Shown here: piece by piece, positions 8,519 through 16,777 of the stretch
How the letters are laid out: every line of letters begins with the position of its first letter
Position numbering within the stretch: position 1 is the first letter of the stretch
NCBI RefSeq assembly: GCF_000758625.1
Contig: NZ_CP009283.1
Span: forward strand, 4,289,501 to 4,353,500
DNA from: Paenibacillus sp. FSL R7-0273
GTDB taxonomy: Bacteria; Bacillota; Bacilli; Paenibacillales; Paenibacillaceae
Reading direction: 5' to 3'
DNA: 64,000 bases
The notes under the pieces: generated by a model
What the model saw: the letters and a program-made list of their open reading frames with translations, nothing else
The model's database searches: none
What the model was told of the DNA's origin: nothing
Program-made: the position numbers and the translations under genes

Positions 8519-10450
8519 TTAACGGCCCGCTGCCTCGATGATCCAGTCGGTCAATTCATTGATTTGTCTTTTCACTGCAATCGGGTCGCGGTACCAGGAT
8601 TGGTTCTCCGTCCATAAAAACACCTTATTATTGCGAATCGGCTCCAGTGATCCCCAGACCGGATCAGCCTGCAGCGATTCCAGGCTGGATTCCGTCGTCA
8701 GAATCAGATAATCACCCATGTACTCCGAAAGTTTTTCCAGCGAAAATTCATAGTAGGATTCCTTTAGCATGAACTCAGGTACCGCCACCGGCGGCTTCAG
8801 CCCCATGATTTCATACATCAGCCGTCCGCCCCGTCCCGACTTCGGGCCAAACAGGCTTACGATTCCATCGTACTCCTGCATAATCGAAAGTGTCTCACCC
8901 TCAGGAACAGCCTGTTGGACCTTCTCCCGGATGTCAGCAATATCCTTCTCGAACTGTTCGTTCCATTTCTCCGCTGCTTCACTTCTATCCAGCAAGTCGC
9001 CGAAATACAGCATTTCTTCCTGAATGGATGCAAACTGATTGTAAGGAACAGATACCGTAGGTGCGATCTTCTGGTATTTCTCAACTACCTCAGGCTGCGG
9101 ATTATGCGTTATGATTAAATCCGGACCCAGCTCCAGCAGCTTCTCTAACGAGTCGCCTACATCTGTTACGACATCCAGCATGCCCTCGAGATAGGGACTC
9201 GACATCAGGAACGATTCCGCTGCGACCGGCTGAACATCCAGCGCAAGTACGGTACCGAGATAAGAAATGGCTGCTACACGCTGAGGACGTGCAGGAACCT
9301 CGACATCACCGAATGCAGTCTTAACCATTTTGGTCTCTACAGCTGCAGGAGTCTCTGCCTCTTGGGTAATCGCACTTGGAGAAGCGCTGGCGGCAGCTTG
9401 ATTTTGTGCTGCGGCTCCATTGTTCACCGCCCCGCCACACGCCGTTAACATCACAGTCAAGCATAACAGCATAACTGTATAGAAACTTCTTGTTGCTCTA
9501 GTCATTTTATTCGACCCTTCCCGATGAAATTGATAATCAATATCACTCATATAAAAAGGATAGCCTAATGACCGGCTTGGAACAACGGAGGATTGCGACC
9601 TATTTCTTGCATAATCTGAAACGGGCTGGCCATTTCGTTTACGATATTGCCCCGGCGTCAGGCCGGCATACTTTTTAAACATCCGGTTGAAATATATAAG
9701 GTCGGGATAACCGACATGCGATGCGATTTCCTGTTGTGTTGCCCTCGTTCCGGCCAGCAGTGCCATCGCATCTTCCATCCGAAAACGAATAACGTAATCC
9801 AGCGGACTAAGCCCTGTCTGCTCCTTACATTTTCTTGAAATGTATTGCTGGCTGTAATTCAATTGCCGCGCAAGCTCCTCAAACGAGATCGTCTTGCGGT
9901 AATTTCTGGACAAATACCGAATAACCTGCTCCGATAAGGATAGCTCACCGGCGCCGAACAGACGCTCTCTCAGAACAGCATGGACAAAGCGGATAAATTC
10001 TCCCTTGACCGATAGTCCGGTCAATCCATCATTCGATTCAAGAAAGCCCCTGCGTATTGTCTGAAGCAGCTCAAGCATGGCCAGCGGCTCACCGGGCGGG
10101 AATCCCCAGCTGTCCAAAAACGGATTGGTCTCCTGAATGATCCTATGTAATTCTTGCGGGGCTGCAGCGGGGAGCGACGCTTTGTAGAGTACGATATACA
10201 TTTTCAGCCCTTCTCTGCTCCGAACCGTCAGCTGGGAGCCTTTACCGGCATGAAGGACATAGAAACGGTCGCACAGCCACACCTCATCATCAACCCACAG
10301 CTCGCCTTGTCCCTGGAATGCAAATATGAACGCGCTTGACGGCAAGCGGTATTGCTGCAGATCGCCATCCGTTCCGGCCTGCTTTAGCCGCACGTCCAGC
10401 ACGCGTATACTCACCTGATTCCATATTTGTATAAGTCTCAGAACATCCAT
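8519..10450 (-). CDS. AraC regulator fused in frame to a siderophore-type substrate-binding lipoprotein
   Basis: A continuous 643-codon frame. Residues 1-~270 are an AraC regulator with two HTH motifs (ISFEELARQLNYSQQYISRK and QQEIASHVGYPDLIYFNRMF, ending GLTPGQYRKRNG). Residues 316-643 form a complete substrate-binding lipoprotein: signal peptide, lipobox LTAC with C338, then a FepB/FhuD-like fold (VEVPARPQRVAAISY, LGPDLIITHNP). The linker 270-315 looks like translated intergenic DNA and encodes a ribosome site and a Fur-box-like palindrome. AraC-binding-protein fusions exist (B. subtilis Btr) but without an internal signal peptide. I infer loss of the regulator's stop, with the lipoprotein also made from M316 (9505). 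No FecCD permease genes are in view. Confidence 0.85.
   Translation of the reverse strand: MDVLRLIQIWNQVSIRVLDVRLKQAGTDGDLQQYRLPSSAFIFAFQGQGELWVDDEVWLCDRFYVLHAGKGSQLTVRSREGLKMYIVLYKASLPAAAPQELHRIIQETNPFLDSWGFPPGEPLAMLELLQTIRRGFLESNDGLTGLSVKGEFIRFVHAVLRERLFGAGELSLSEQVIRYLSRNYRKTISFEELARQLNYSQQYISRKCKEQTGLSPLDYVIRFRMEDAMALLAGTRATQQEIASHVGYPDLIYFNRMFKKYAGLTPGQYRKRNGQPVSDYARNRSQSSVVPSRSLGYPFYMSDIDYQFHREGSNKMTRATRSFYTVMLLCLTVMLTACGGAVNNGAAAQNQAAASASPSAITQEAETPAAVETKMVKTAFGDVEVPARPQRVAAISYLGTVLALDVQPVAAESFLMSSPYLEGMLDVVTDVGDSLEKLLELGPDLIITHNPQPEVVEKYQKIAPTVSVPYNQFASIQEEMLYFGDLLDRSEAAEKWNEQFEKDIADIREKVQQAVPEGETLSIMQEYDGIVSLFGPKSGRGGRLMYEIMGLKPPVAVPEFMLKESYYEFSLEKLSEYMGDYLILTTESSLESLQADPVWGSLEPIRNNKVFLWTENQSWYRDPIAVKRQINELTDWIIEAAGR
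9505..9545 (-). promoter_or_regulatory. Internal Fur box, ribosome site and start for the lipoprotein
   Basis: TGATAATCAATATCA (9531-9545) matches the Fur 7-1-7 consensus TGATAATNATTATCA at 14 of 15 positions counting N. On the minus strand it is followed by GGAAGGGTCG and the ATG at 9505, which begins the lipoprotein signal peptide. Confidence 0.7.
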
Positions 10451-10484
10451 AGCTGATTGGCAAGCTCCCTCTACTTTATCTAAT

Positions 10485-10499
10485 AGATAATCATTCTCA
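10485..10499 (-). promoter_or_regulatory. Fur box upstream of the AraC/lipoprotein ORF
   Basis: AGATAATCATTCTCA matches the Fur consensus TGATAATNATTATCA at 13 of 15 positions counting N, 35 bp upstream of the ATG at 10450. It supports iron repression of this locus. Confidence 0.7.
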
Positions 10500-10694
10500 A
10501 TTGAACCATGTTTCTAAACACAATAACGAATACGACCAGTACTGTCAACAAGATGTTGCCGGATACTAGGATGCGAAATTCCGCTCTCCTCACAAAAAAT
10601 CCCCGCTGCTTAACATCTTTCCAGATGTAGAGACAACGGAGAAGCATATGGTTTATATTTAGCTTAGTGCCGTCCTCTACCCCTTACAAACGAA

Positions 10695-11933
10695 TCAGCC
10701 GCCAGCGGGCGGTCCATATACCTCAAACTCAAAGATTCTTGCCGCAGCGTTCGTGGTTTGTGTAGGTGTCGTAACGTTGAGCTTGATGTATCTTGCTGAT
10801 ACTGACGCGATGTTGTCTACCGTTATGCTTTTCGTATTATTGGCCGCTTTGACTACTGTGCTCCAATTCGTCCCGTCATTACTGACCTGGATATGATAAG
10901 CTCTAGTATTATAGGAGGCGGTCTCTCCGCCTTCTGCTGCATGCTTGATCACAAATTGATTCACCTGCTTCACGGAGCCAAGATCAATCTGCAGCCAGCG
11001 GCTGCCGGACTTGGAGCACCATTTTCTGTCATTAATGACGCTGCCGTCTACAGCTTTTGCCGCAGTTTGCGAGGCGTTGCATGTGCTGTCAGCTGTTGCG
11101 GGTTTATTTAATGCCAGATTTAGAGGTCCGTATACCTCAAATTCATAAATTCTTGCCGCAGCGTTCGTGGTTTGCGTAGGTGTCGTAACATTCAGCTTAA
11201 TATATCTTGCTGATACTGAGGCGATGTTGTCAACTGTCACGCTCTTCGTATTATTGGCCACTTTGACTACTGTGCTCCAATTCGTCCCGTCATTACTGAC
11301 CTGGATATGGTAAGCTTTCGTGTTATAGGAGGCGGTCTCTCCGCCTTCTGCTGCATGCTTGATCACAAATTGATTCACCTGCTTCACCGAGCCGAGATCA
11401 ATCTGCAGCCAGCGGCTGCCGGACTTGGAGCACCATTTACTATCATTAGTAACGCTGCTGTCCACGGCATTGGCCGCAGTTTGCGAGGCGTTGCAAGTGC
11501 TGTCAACCGTTGCGGGTTTATTCAATGCCAAATTCGGAGAACTCCCAATTATGGTGCTGCACAGCGTATTTTCTGCCTGGGCCGTCCATTTTGCATATAG
11601 CGTTACATCCGTAGTGATTAGATCTGACCAGATATAGGCTTGCGTCAGCGCACTGTCGTAGTACCAGCCTTCGAAGCTGTAGCATTCCTTCACCGGTGTA
11701 GCCTGAAACAACACCCTGCCTCCGGACCCCGCCACATGCTGAGGGGCAATGGTTGAGCCTCCGTTCGTATCATAAGTCACGACCAGCTGGATGGGGCCTC
11801 CCCCTTGATCGCCTCCGGCAATTGCAGGAGCTCCCGATATCATCAACGAAACGATAATAGCTACCGTCATTAAGTAACCTCTTATCCTCGCTGTGATCCT
11901 TTTTTTCCTCTGACCAAGCTCTGACCCTTTCAT
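10695..11933 (-). CDS. Secreted protein: InlB-type repeat plus two F5/8C (discoidin/CBM32) domains
   Basis: A 412-residue exported protein. The signal peptide spans about residues 17-40 (LMTVAIIVSLMISGAPAIAG). Residues ~50-117 form one InlB B-repeat (VTYDTNGGSTIAPQHV ... TLYAKW). Residues 134-271 and 272-409 are two nearly identical F5/8 type C domains (NLALNKPAT ... RWLQIDLG ... FEVYGP) that usually bind carbohydrate or the cell surface. There is no catalytic domain and no LPXTG or SLH anchor, so it is a binding module or adhesin. The ATG at 11933 has AAGGGG 8 nt upstream. Confidence 0.85.
   Translation of the reverse strand: MKGSELGQRKKRITARIRGYLMTVAIIVSLMISGAPAIAGGDQGGGPIQLVVTYDTNGGSTIAPQHVAGSGGRVLFQATPVKECYSFEGWYYDSALTQAYIWSDLITTDVTLYAKWTAQAENTLCSTIIGSSPNLALNKPATVDSTCNASQTAANAVDSSVTNDSKWCSKSGSRWLQIDLGSVKQVNQFVIKHAAEGGETASYNTKAYHIQVSNDGTNWSTVVKVANNTKSVTVDNIASVSARYIKLNVTTPTQTTNAAARIYEFEVYGPLNLALNKPATADSTCNASQTAAKAVDGSVINDRKWCSKSGSRWLQIDLGSVKQVNQFVIKHAAEGGETASYNTRAYHIQVSNDGTNWSTVVKAANNTKSITVDNIASVSARYIKLNVTTPTQTTNAAARIFEFEVYGPPAGG
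10707..11534 (-). repeat. Tandem 414-bp duplication encoding the two F5/8C domains
   Basis: Two adjacent units, 11121-11534 and 10707-11120, differ at only a small number of residues (for example V/A after NKPAT, D/G after AVD, S/R before KWCSK). The high identity implies recent duplication or ongoing gene conversion. Confidence 0.9.
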
Positions 11934-12111
11934 TATCCATGCCCCTTTCTCCTGCTCTGCACATTAGCGCTTCTGTACCATTCCTAGATGGTATTCACAG
12001 AAACGCGAAAGAATGCTTGTTTGGTGCGGAGTTAGAACCGTTTTTTTTGACTGTTTTTAGACAAATAACGGATTGCAGGCTTTAGCCGTCAGAGTCATTG
12101 ATGATATGATG

Positions 12112-12129
12112 AGTATGAAATATCATACT
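12112..12129. promoter_or_regulatory. Inverted repeat upstream of the AarF-like gene
   Basis: AGTATGA-AATA-TCATACT, perfect 7-bp arms, 44 bp before the chosen start. The position suits an operator near the promoter; no regulator can be assigned. Confidence 0.45.
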
Positions 12130-12172
12130 TATGTGCAGATTGTTTATCACAAATGAGAGGCAGATAAAAAGA

Positions 12173-13873
12173 ATGAGCGAATTTTTAAGATTGATGAAAG
12201 ATCTCCGGTTCAGAAGAACCATGCGGATGATTTTTAAGTTCGCCTGGGCTTTCTGGTGGCTGAGCAAGCAGAAGTATTTTATACCGGGACGGCGCTTAGA
12301 AGCGAAAACAAAAGCCTTATACCAAAAGCAGGCTGCTTATTTTACGAGAACTGCAATGGATATGGGCGGATTAATTATCAAGCTTGGGCAGCATGTCAGT
12401 GCGCAGGTGGATTTTTTGCCGAAGGAAATTCTTGATGAATTGTCCAAGCTGCAGGACTCTGTAGAGCCGGTGGATTTTTCTGAGATAAAACTTAAGGTAG
12501 AGAGTGAGCTCGGCGCGTCCATTAACGAGATTTTTGCCGAGTTTAATACAGCTCCTATCGCAGCGGCTTCCTTAGGTCAGGTACATCGGGCAACATTGCG
12601 GACCGGCGAACAAGTCGCAGTCAAGGTTATGCGTCCAGGTATCGAGGATATTATCGAAATCGATTCGAAATCCATTCAAATTGCCGTCCGGTTAATGAAA
12701 CGTCAGACCCAGATTGCAGCCTTCATGGATCTTGATGTGGTGTATGATGAGTTCTACGATACCGTTATGGACGAGCTCGATTATCAAAAAGAGGGACGAA
12801 ATGCCGAAGAATTCCAGCAGCAGTTCACCCGCCGGAAGGATATCGTTGTTCCAGGTATTCACTGGTCCCATACAACCTCAAAGGTGCTTACCATGGAGTT
12901 TATGGAAGGTGTAAAAATCAATAATTTCGCACAGCTTGCTGATTGGGGTGTGGACCGGACGAAATTAGCGAAATCATTGATGGAGATTCTTGTAGAACAG
13001 ATTCTGATTAACGGCTTCTTTCACGCAGACCCGCACCCGGGCAATGTTCTCGTGCAGCCTGACGGCACCATAGCCTTAATTGATTTTGGAATGGTCGGAC
13101 GAATTCCTGCGGATATGAAGACGCAAATGGTTGCCCTTTTAATGGCGGTGTATTTCAAAGATGTCCCCGGCGCAATTAACGCCCTTAATCGTTTGCACTT
13201 TTTAAGACGGAATACAGATTTAGAGGTGTTTTCCAGGAATCTCGCGTTATTATTTGACCAAATTAATGGGGATACGTTTGACCTCAGCTTCGTGACATCA
13301 GGTGACAATGTTGAGGAGTTACGTGATTTCTTCTATTCCCAGCCCTTTCAGCTACCGGCAAACACAACCTTTTTGGGCAAGGCAATGATCACGATTTATG
13401 GACTCTGTCTGGGACTGGACCCTGAGCTGGACTTGATTGGGACCGCTAAGCCTTACATCCAGAAGGTTGTGCTTAAAGATCTGAAAGGAAGTGTCTTTTC
13501 CACCGTTCTGAATGAAAGCACGGGCCTGCTCAAAGGAATCCTTCCTACGACCAAAAAGTTTATTTCTACAGTAGATAAAATGGATAGCGGAAATTTACGG
13601 GTAAAGCTATCAACTACCTTTGAGAAAAAATTGATTGAGACGCAAAATAAAAATACAAGACGGATTGTTGCTACGATCATTGGAGCGGTATTTCTTCTGA
13701 CTGCTTCCAACATGTGGAATGAAGTGAACCCTATCGTTTCTTATGTGCTGGGCACCCTGGGGCTGCTCATTATGCTGAGCCAGCTGATAACGGGAGGAAA
13801 CCGCCGTGAAGCAAGACAGGTCAAGCATATGAACGCCATGCGTGAACGGAGCAGATTGGAAAGACCGAAGTGA
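12173..13873 (+). CDS. ABC1/AarF/UbiB-family atypical kinase
   Basis: A 566-residue UbiB-type ATPase/kinase, a family linked to isoprenoid lipid and quinone homeostasis. The KxGQ motif is in IIKLGQHVSAQVDFLP, the alanine-rich nucleotide loop in AAASLGQVHRA, the catalytic region in FFHADPHPGNVLV and the metal site in LIDFGMVGR. Two C-terminal membrane segments (RRIVATIIGAVFLLTASNMW and YVLGTLGLLIMLSQL) anchor it. The frame is open from an ATG at 12131, but the ATG at 12173 with GAGAGG upstream is more likely. It is apparently monocistronic. Confidence 0.9.
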   Translation: MSEFLRLMKDLRFRRTMRMIFKFAWAFWWLSKQKYFIPGRRLEAKTKALYQKQAAYFTRTAMDMGGLIIKLGQHVSAQVDFLPKEILDELSKLQDSVEPVDFSEIKLKVESELGASINEIFAEFNTAPIAAASLGQVHRATLRTGEQVAVKVMRPGIEDIIEIDSKSIQIAVRLMKRQTQIAAFMDLDVVYDEFYDTVMDELDYQKEGRNAEEFQQQFTRRKDIVVPGIHWSHTTSKVLTMEFMEGVKINNFAQLADWGVDRTKLAKSLMEILVEQILINGFFHADPHPGNVLVQPDGTIALIDFGMVGRIPADMKTQMVALLMAVYFKDVPGAINALNRLHFLRRNTDLEVFSRNLALLFDQINGDTFDLSFVTSGDNVEELRDFFYSQPFQLPANTTFLGKAMITIYGLCLGLDPELDLIGTAKPYIQKVVLKDLKGSVFSTVLNESTGLLKGILPTTKKFISTVDKMDSGNLRVKLSTTFEKKLIETQNKNTRRIVATIIGAVFLLTASNMWNEVNPIVSYVLGTLGLLIMLSQLITGGNRREARQVKHMNAMRERSRLERPK

Positions 13874-13900
13874 AATAGGATTAAAATTAGCCGGATCATA

Positions 13901-13928
13901 AAGGACCGATATTCGATCGGTCCTCTTT
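13901..13928 (+). terminator. Intrinsic terminator after the AarF-like gene
   Basis: Arms AGGACCGAT (13902-13910) and ATCGGTCCT (13916-13924), followed by CTTTCT; 28 bp after the stop. Confidence 0.75.
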
Positions 13929-13985
13929 CTATTGCCAGGGTAGCGATTAACGACGGTTCGCGCCGGACATATGCTTACGTTTATT

Positions 13986-15011
13986 TTAAAATTCCAAAGC
14001 AGCTTTAAGAAATTGAAGTGAGCTATCGCGAAATGCACTTGTTTTTGATTCGTCAATATGATGAAAAGTAACCTCATCGATATTTGGAATGTTTGATGTG
14101 TCATAAACATAACAAGAAGATAATCTAAACGTATCCAGCAGAGCTAACAGTCTTGAATCCATTGATTTGGGGTCCTGCGGATTATCCGATACCGGGAAAA
14201 CCAGAAATGGAACCTTATATAAAATAGCAAAAACAGCCCCATGGAAAGCACTGGTAATAAAATACTTAGCATGTTTTATGTATCCTACAAATTCCTCCGG
14301 ACCAACCGTAGCTGCTCCAGCAGCTGCAAGAGTTATAATCTCGTAGCCGTACTTTCGTGAAAGTGCTTCGGCATATTCCTGAACCCCTGTATCTCGTAAA
14401 TCATAGGTCAGTATATAGGCTTTTTCTACAGGAGCTGCACATATTTCATCCCATTCGGATCTATCGAGAAGCATCACAGGATCCAATACATGAGCTATAA
14501 CTCCATTATTCATCGTTGACACAAAGGGAATGGCGCTTTTTTCACGAACAGAAACGAAGTCTAAAGAATTAACGTGCGGAGCAAGGATACTTTTTCGATC
14601 AGGCTCTATTTCTGCTCCTCCCATGCTTGCTGCGTATGCAATTTTCGTTTTTGATGCAGGGACAAAAGAAAGTGCCATGCAGGGTAGAACGCCGTCGGAA
14701 ATAACCCATGGCAACCCCCATATCTGGTCACTGCCGCACACAAAAGAATCGTAATCATCCACACATTCTGCAATATCAGATACTGTATATAAGCGTTTGC
14801 TGTGGGGAATGCTTTCGGAAAAAATCCTGAAATGTTCAGCACCTTTAGCGCTTTCATATGTTTGTAAGGTGTGTTCGTTTAGCCACTTGAATGTAATCTG
14901 CTCACAATGAAAGCCTAGCTTAGCTATAGCTTTTTGCAGTGCATAAGCGCCAAGTTGGCCACCATAATTGTAGTTTTTATAATAAAGAGTAATAATCCCG
15001 ACTCTTTTCAT
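13986..15011 (-). CDS. Polysaccharide pyruvyl transferase family protein
   Basis: A 341-residue protein with the family's start (MKRVGIITLYYKNYNYGGQLGAYAL), the central FVCGSDQIW motif and the C-terminal sugar-phosphate-binding part (YFITSAFHGAVFAILYKVPFLVFP). Members transfer pyruvate from phosphoenolpyruvate to cell-wall or exopolysaccharide sugars. Its start overlaps the preceding AlkD-like gene by 4 nt (ATGA). No other polysaccharide genes are nearby, so the acceptor is unknown and a different role is possible. Confidence 0.85.
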   Translation of the reverse strand: MKRVGIITLYYKNYNYGGQLGAYALQKAIAKLGFHCEQITFKWLNEHTLQTYESAKGAEHFRIFSESIPHSKRLYTVSDIAECVDDYDSFVCGSDQIWGLPWVISDGVLPCMALSFVPASKTKIAYAASMGGAEIEPDRKSILAPHVNSLDFVSVREKSAIPFVSTMNNGVIAHVLDPVMLLDRSEWDEICAAPVEKAYILTYDLRDTGVQEYAEALSRKYGYEIITLAAAGAATVGPEEFVGYIKHAKYFITSAFHGAVFAILYKVPFLVFPVSDNPQDPKSMDSRLLALLDTFRLSSCYVYDTSNIPNIDEVTFHHIDESKTSAFRDSSLQFLKAALEF

Positions 15012-15682
15012 AACTGATTATCCTTTCGTTTGTTAACTTCAATCGCAATGAACTCCGGCAAATAATCGGGAGTACAGCCCCTGGATACCATGTCACCTTT
15101 ATAGAGCCCCGTTACCTCACCCAGCTTAATACAACGTGCACGATACTTCTCATCATAAACGCCTATCCAGCCTGCGGTGAAATTCATGGCCCATTGAACT
15201 TCCGGATCTTCCTGCGTAATATTCGCTTCTATCTTAGATAGTAAGGCTGCGGTGTTATCTGGCGGGGCTTGTCCGGTCCATCTCAACCGTGCCTGATAAT
15301 ACCAGTAAACCCGTCTTTGCAGAGCACTAGAGCTATTTTCCCATGACTCGATTAATGCAATGGTCTTCTTGTCTTTGGTGAGCTGATTAGCCATTAACCA
15401 GTCTACTAAGTAGTTCCGCTCATCAAAGGTGTGCGTCTGCATATCCTGATCAAGCTTATTCAGCTCTTCTTCTGAAAGAAGCTTTTTATCCATAATTAGA
15501 ATTGCTAACAGTCTGGGCAAATACTCGCCGGTTGACCAAAGCTCCATAGCCAGCCCGTGATCTTTTTTAATGTCCTTCGCGATTTTCCGCAAGTCGCCTA
15601 GCTTAGTTTTACTATTGAGCTGTAATAAAATATCGCCTGCTTTTGTAGAGCAATTCATTTCTGTACTTTTGTTCTGATTCAT
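15008..15682 (-). CDS. AlkD-like DNA alkylation repair family protein (HEAT-like)
   Basis: A 224-residue alpha-helical protein. The segment LRKIAKDIKKDHGLAMELWSTGEYLPRLLAILI and the later RNYLVDWLMANQL match the AlkC/AlkD HEAT-repeat glycosylase family, which removes alkylated purines. Bacillota have divergent members without shown activity. AAAGGAG precedes the ATG, and its end overlaps the next gene by 4 nt. Confidence 0.8.
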   Translation of the reverse strand: MNQNKSTEMNCSTKAGDILLQLNSKTKLGDLRKIAKDIKKDHGLAMELWSTGEYLPRLLAILIMDKKLLSEEELNKLDQDMQTHTFDERNYLVDWLMANQLTKDKKTIALIESWENSSSALQRRVYWYYQARLRWTGQAPPDNTAALLSKIEANITQEDPEVQWAMNFTAGWIGVYDEKYRARCIKLGEVTGLYKGDMVSRGCTPDYLPEFIAIEVNKRKDNQL

Positions 15683-15702
15683 TAAGCACAGCTCCTTTAA
15701 AA

Positions 15703-16371
15703 TTAAAGCGTCTCAGCCAATTTCTGAATCTTTGAACGGGAGATTAAATATACAGGACCCATTATTTCTACTCTGCCGTCCTTTACACGTATAGCGCTCT
15801 CCTGTTCTGCCGCATAAACATCAATCTCTTCAGATAAGGGGAACAGGTAGCCTTGAACAAATGTGGCGTAGTCGCGTTTAGAATGAGATTCATAGGCAAA
15901 AGGATCAAAGCCCATTCCAACATTTACACTGCCTGTTTCAGCGTCACCGTCTGCGTCATCCAATTTAAGCCATTTCGCAGCCATATTTAACGAACCGGCG
16001 CTGGCACCCAATATAACGGCATTGCTATTCTTAATAACTTCCGTTAATTTATATTCTACCAAAAAATCGTTCTGTAGTACCGGATCTCCGCCGCATAAGA
16101 AAATGACAGACGCGTTTTGAATGACCCGCCGGGCCTCTTCCTTTTGCATGCGGTAATCAATGAAATGATATTCATCAAAAATAAGGTTTGCCTCATGCAG
16201 CCAGGTCCATTCAGAAATATCAGCAAAGTTAATTTGCTCATCTTCACAACCAGACGGCCCAGCGCTAATCATAACAAGTGATTTCCGGTCTTGGATATCC
16301 TCCTGCAAGCACTTAACAAGCCTCTCTGGAAAAAAATTATTAAACCAGCTGAAATAGTAGTGAGTATTCAA
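15703..16371 (-). CDS. Peptidase S51 (dipeptidase E-like) family protein
   Basis: A 222-residue protein of the S51/cyanophycinase fold. The nucleophile serine lies in the elbow GASAGSLNMA, preceded by FLCGGDPVLQ. These enzymes cleave Asp-X dipeptides or related substrates in the cytoplasm. GGAGGTAATTAATTTGA precedes the ATG. It is the first gene of a unit with the AlkD-like and pyruvyl-transferase-like genes (20-nt gap, then overlap). Confidence 0.85.
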   Translation of the reverse strand: MNTHYYFSWFNNFFPERLVKCLQEDIQDRKSLVMISAGPSGCEDEQINFADISEWTWLHEANLIFDEYHFIDYRMQKEEARRVIQNASVIFLCGGDPVLQNDFLVEYKLTEVIKNSNAVILGASAGSLNMAAKWLKLDDADGDAETGSVNVGMGFDPFAYESHSKRDYATFVQGYLFPLSEEIDVYAAEQESAIRVKDGRVEIMGPVYLISRSKIQKLAETL

Positions 16372-16391
16372 ATTAATTACCTCCGTATGTA

Positions 16392-16733
16392 TTATTTAAC
16401 GTCATTAAAGCAGTTTAATTTAGCTTCAGCCGCCAGCATGGCACCGTTAAGAATAAGATGATGTCCGTCACTCCGGGCCGTTGTTCTGAAATACAGACTG
16501 CGCACAAAATGTTTCCCGTTAACTCTAGCGATTCTCTCCGGCTCCGGGTCGCCAATATGCCGCAGCATCAGATAAGTAAAGTCCTGTAACCTTTCTCCCT
16601 CACGCAGGATATAGCGTTCCTTCTCCAGTCTTGCAGCTTTCGTATCAGTTCTGTTCGCGTATCCTCGTGCATTTGGTCGCTTGCCTCCTAGAGTAGTTAT
16701 AGCGGGCGTTATGTGTGGCTCCCGCCGATATCC
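16392..16733 (-). pseudogene. Unrecognised 113-codon frame without a start (probable gene remnant)
   Basis: Between TAG (16734-16736) and TAA (16392-16394) the minus strand is open and looks coding (ARLEKERYILREGERLQDF, then LMLRHIGDPEPERIARVNG). There is no usable ATG, GTG or TTG before codon 50. A good ribosome site (AGGAGGCAAGCGACCAA) and ATG at about 16671 lie in another frame that stops after 34 codons, so a frameshift is likely. I do not recognise the family. Confidence 0.4.
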
Positions 16734-16745
16734 CTACTATAAAAC

Positions 16746-16777
16746 ACAATGACTGACACCAGGGCGTCAGTCATTGT
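16746..16777 (-). terminator. Intrinsic terminator overlapping the WYL gene stop
   Basis: Perfect 12-bp arms ACAATGACTGAC (16746-16757) and GTCAGTCATTGT (16766-16777). On the minus strand GTTTTAT follows. The upstream arm contains the gene's last codons and its TGA. Confidence 0.85.
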
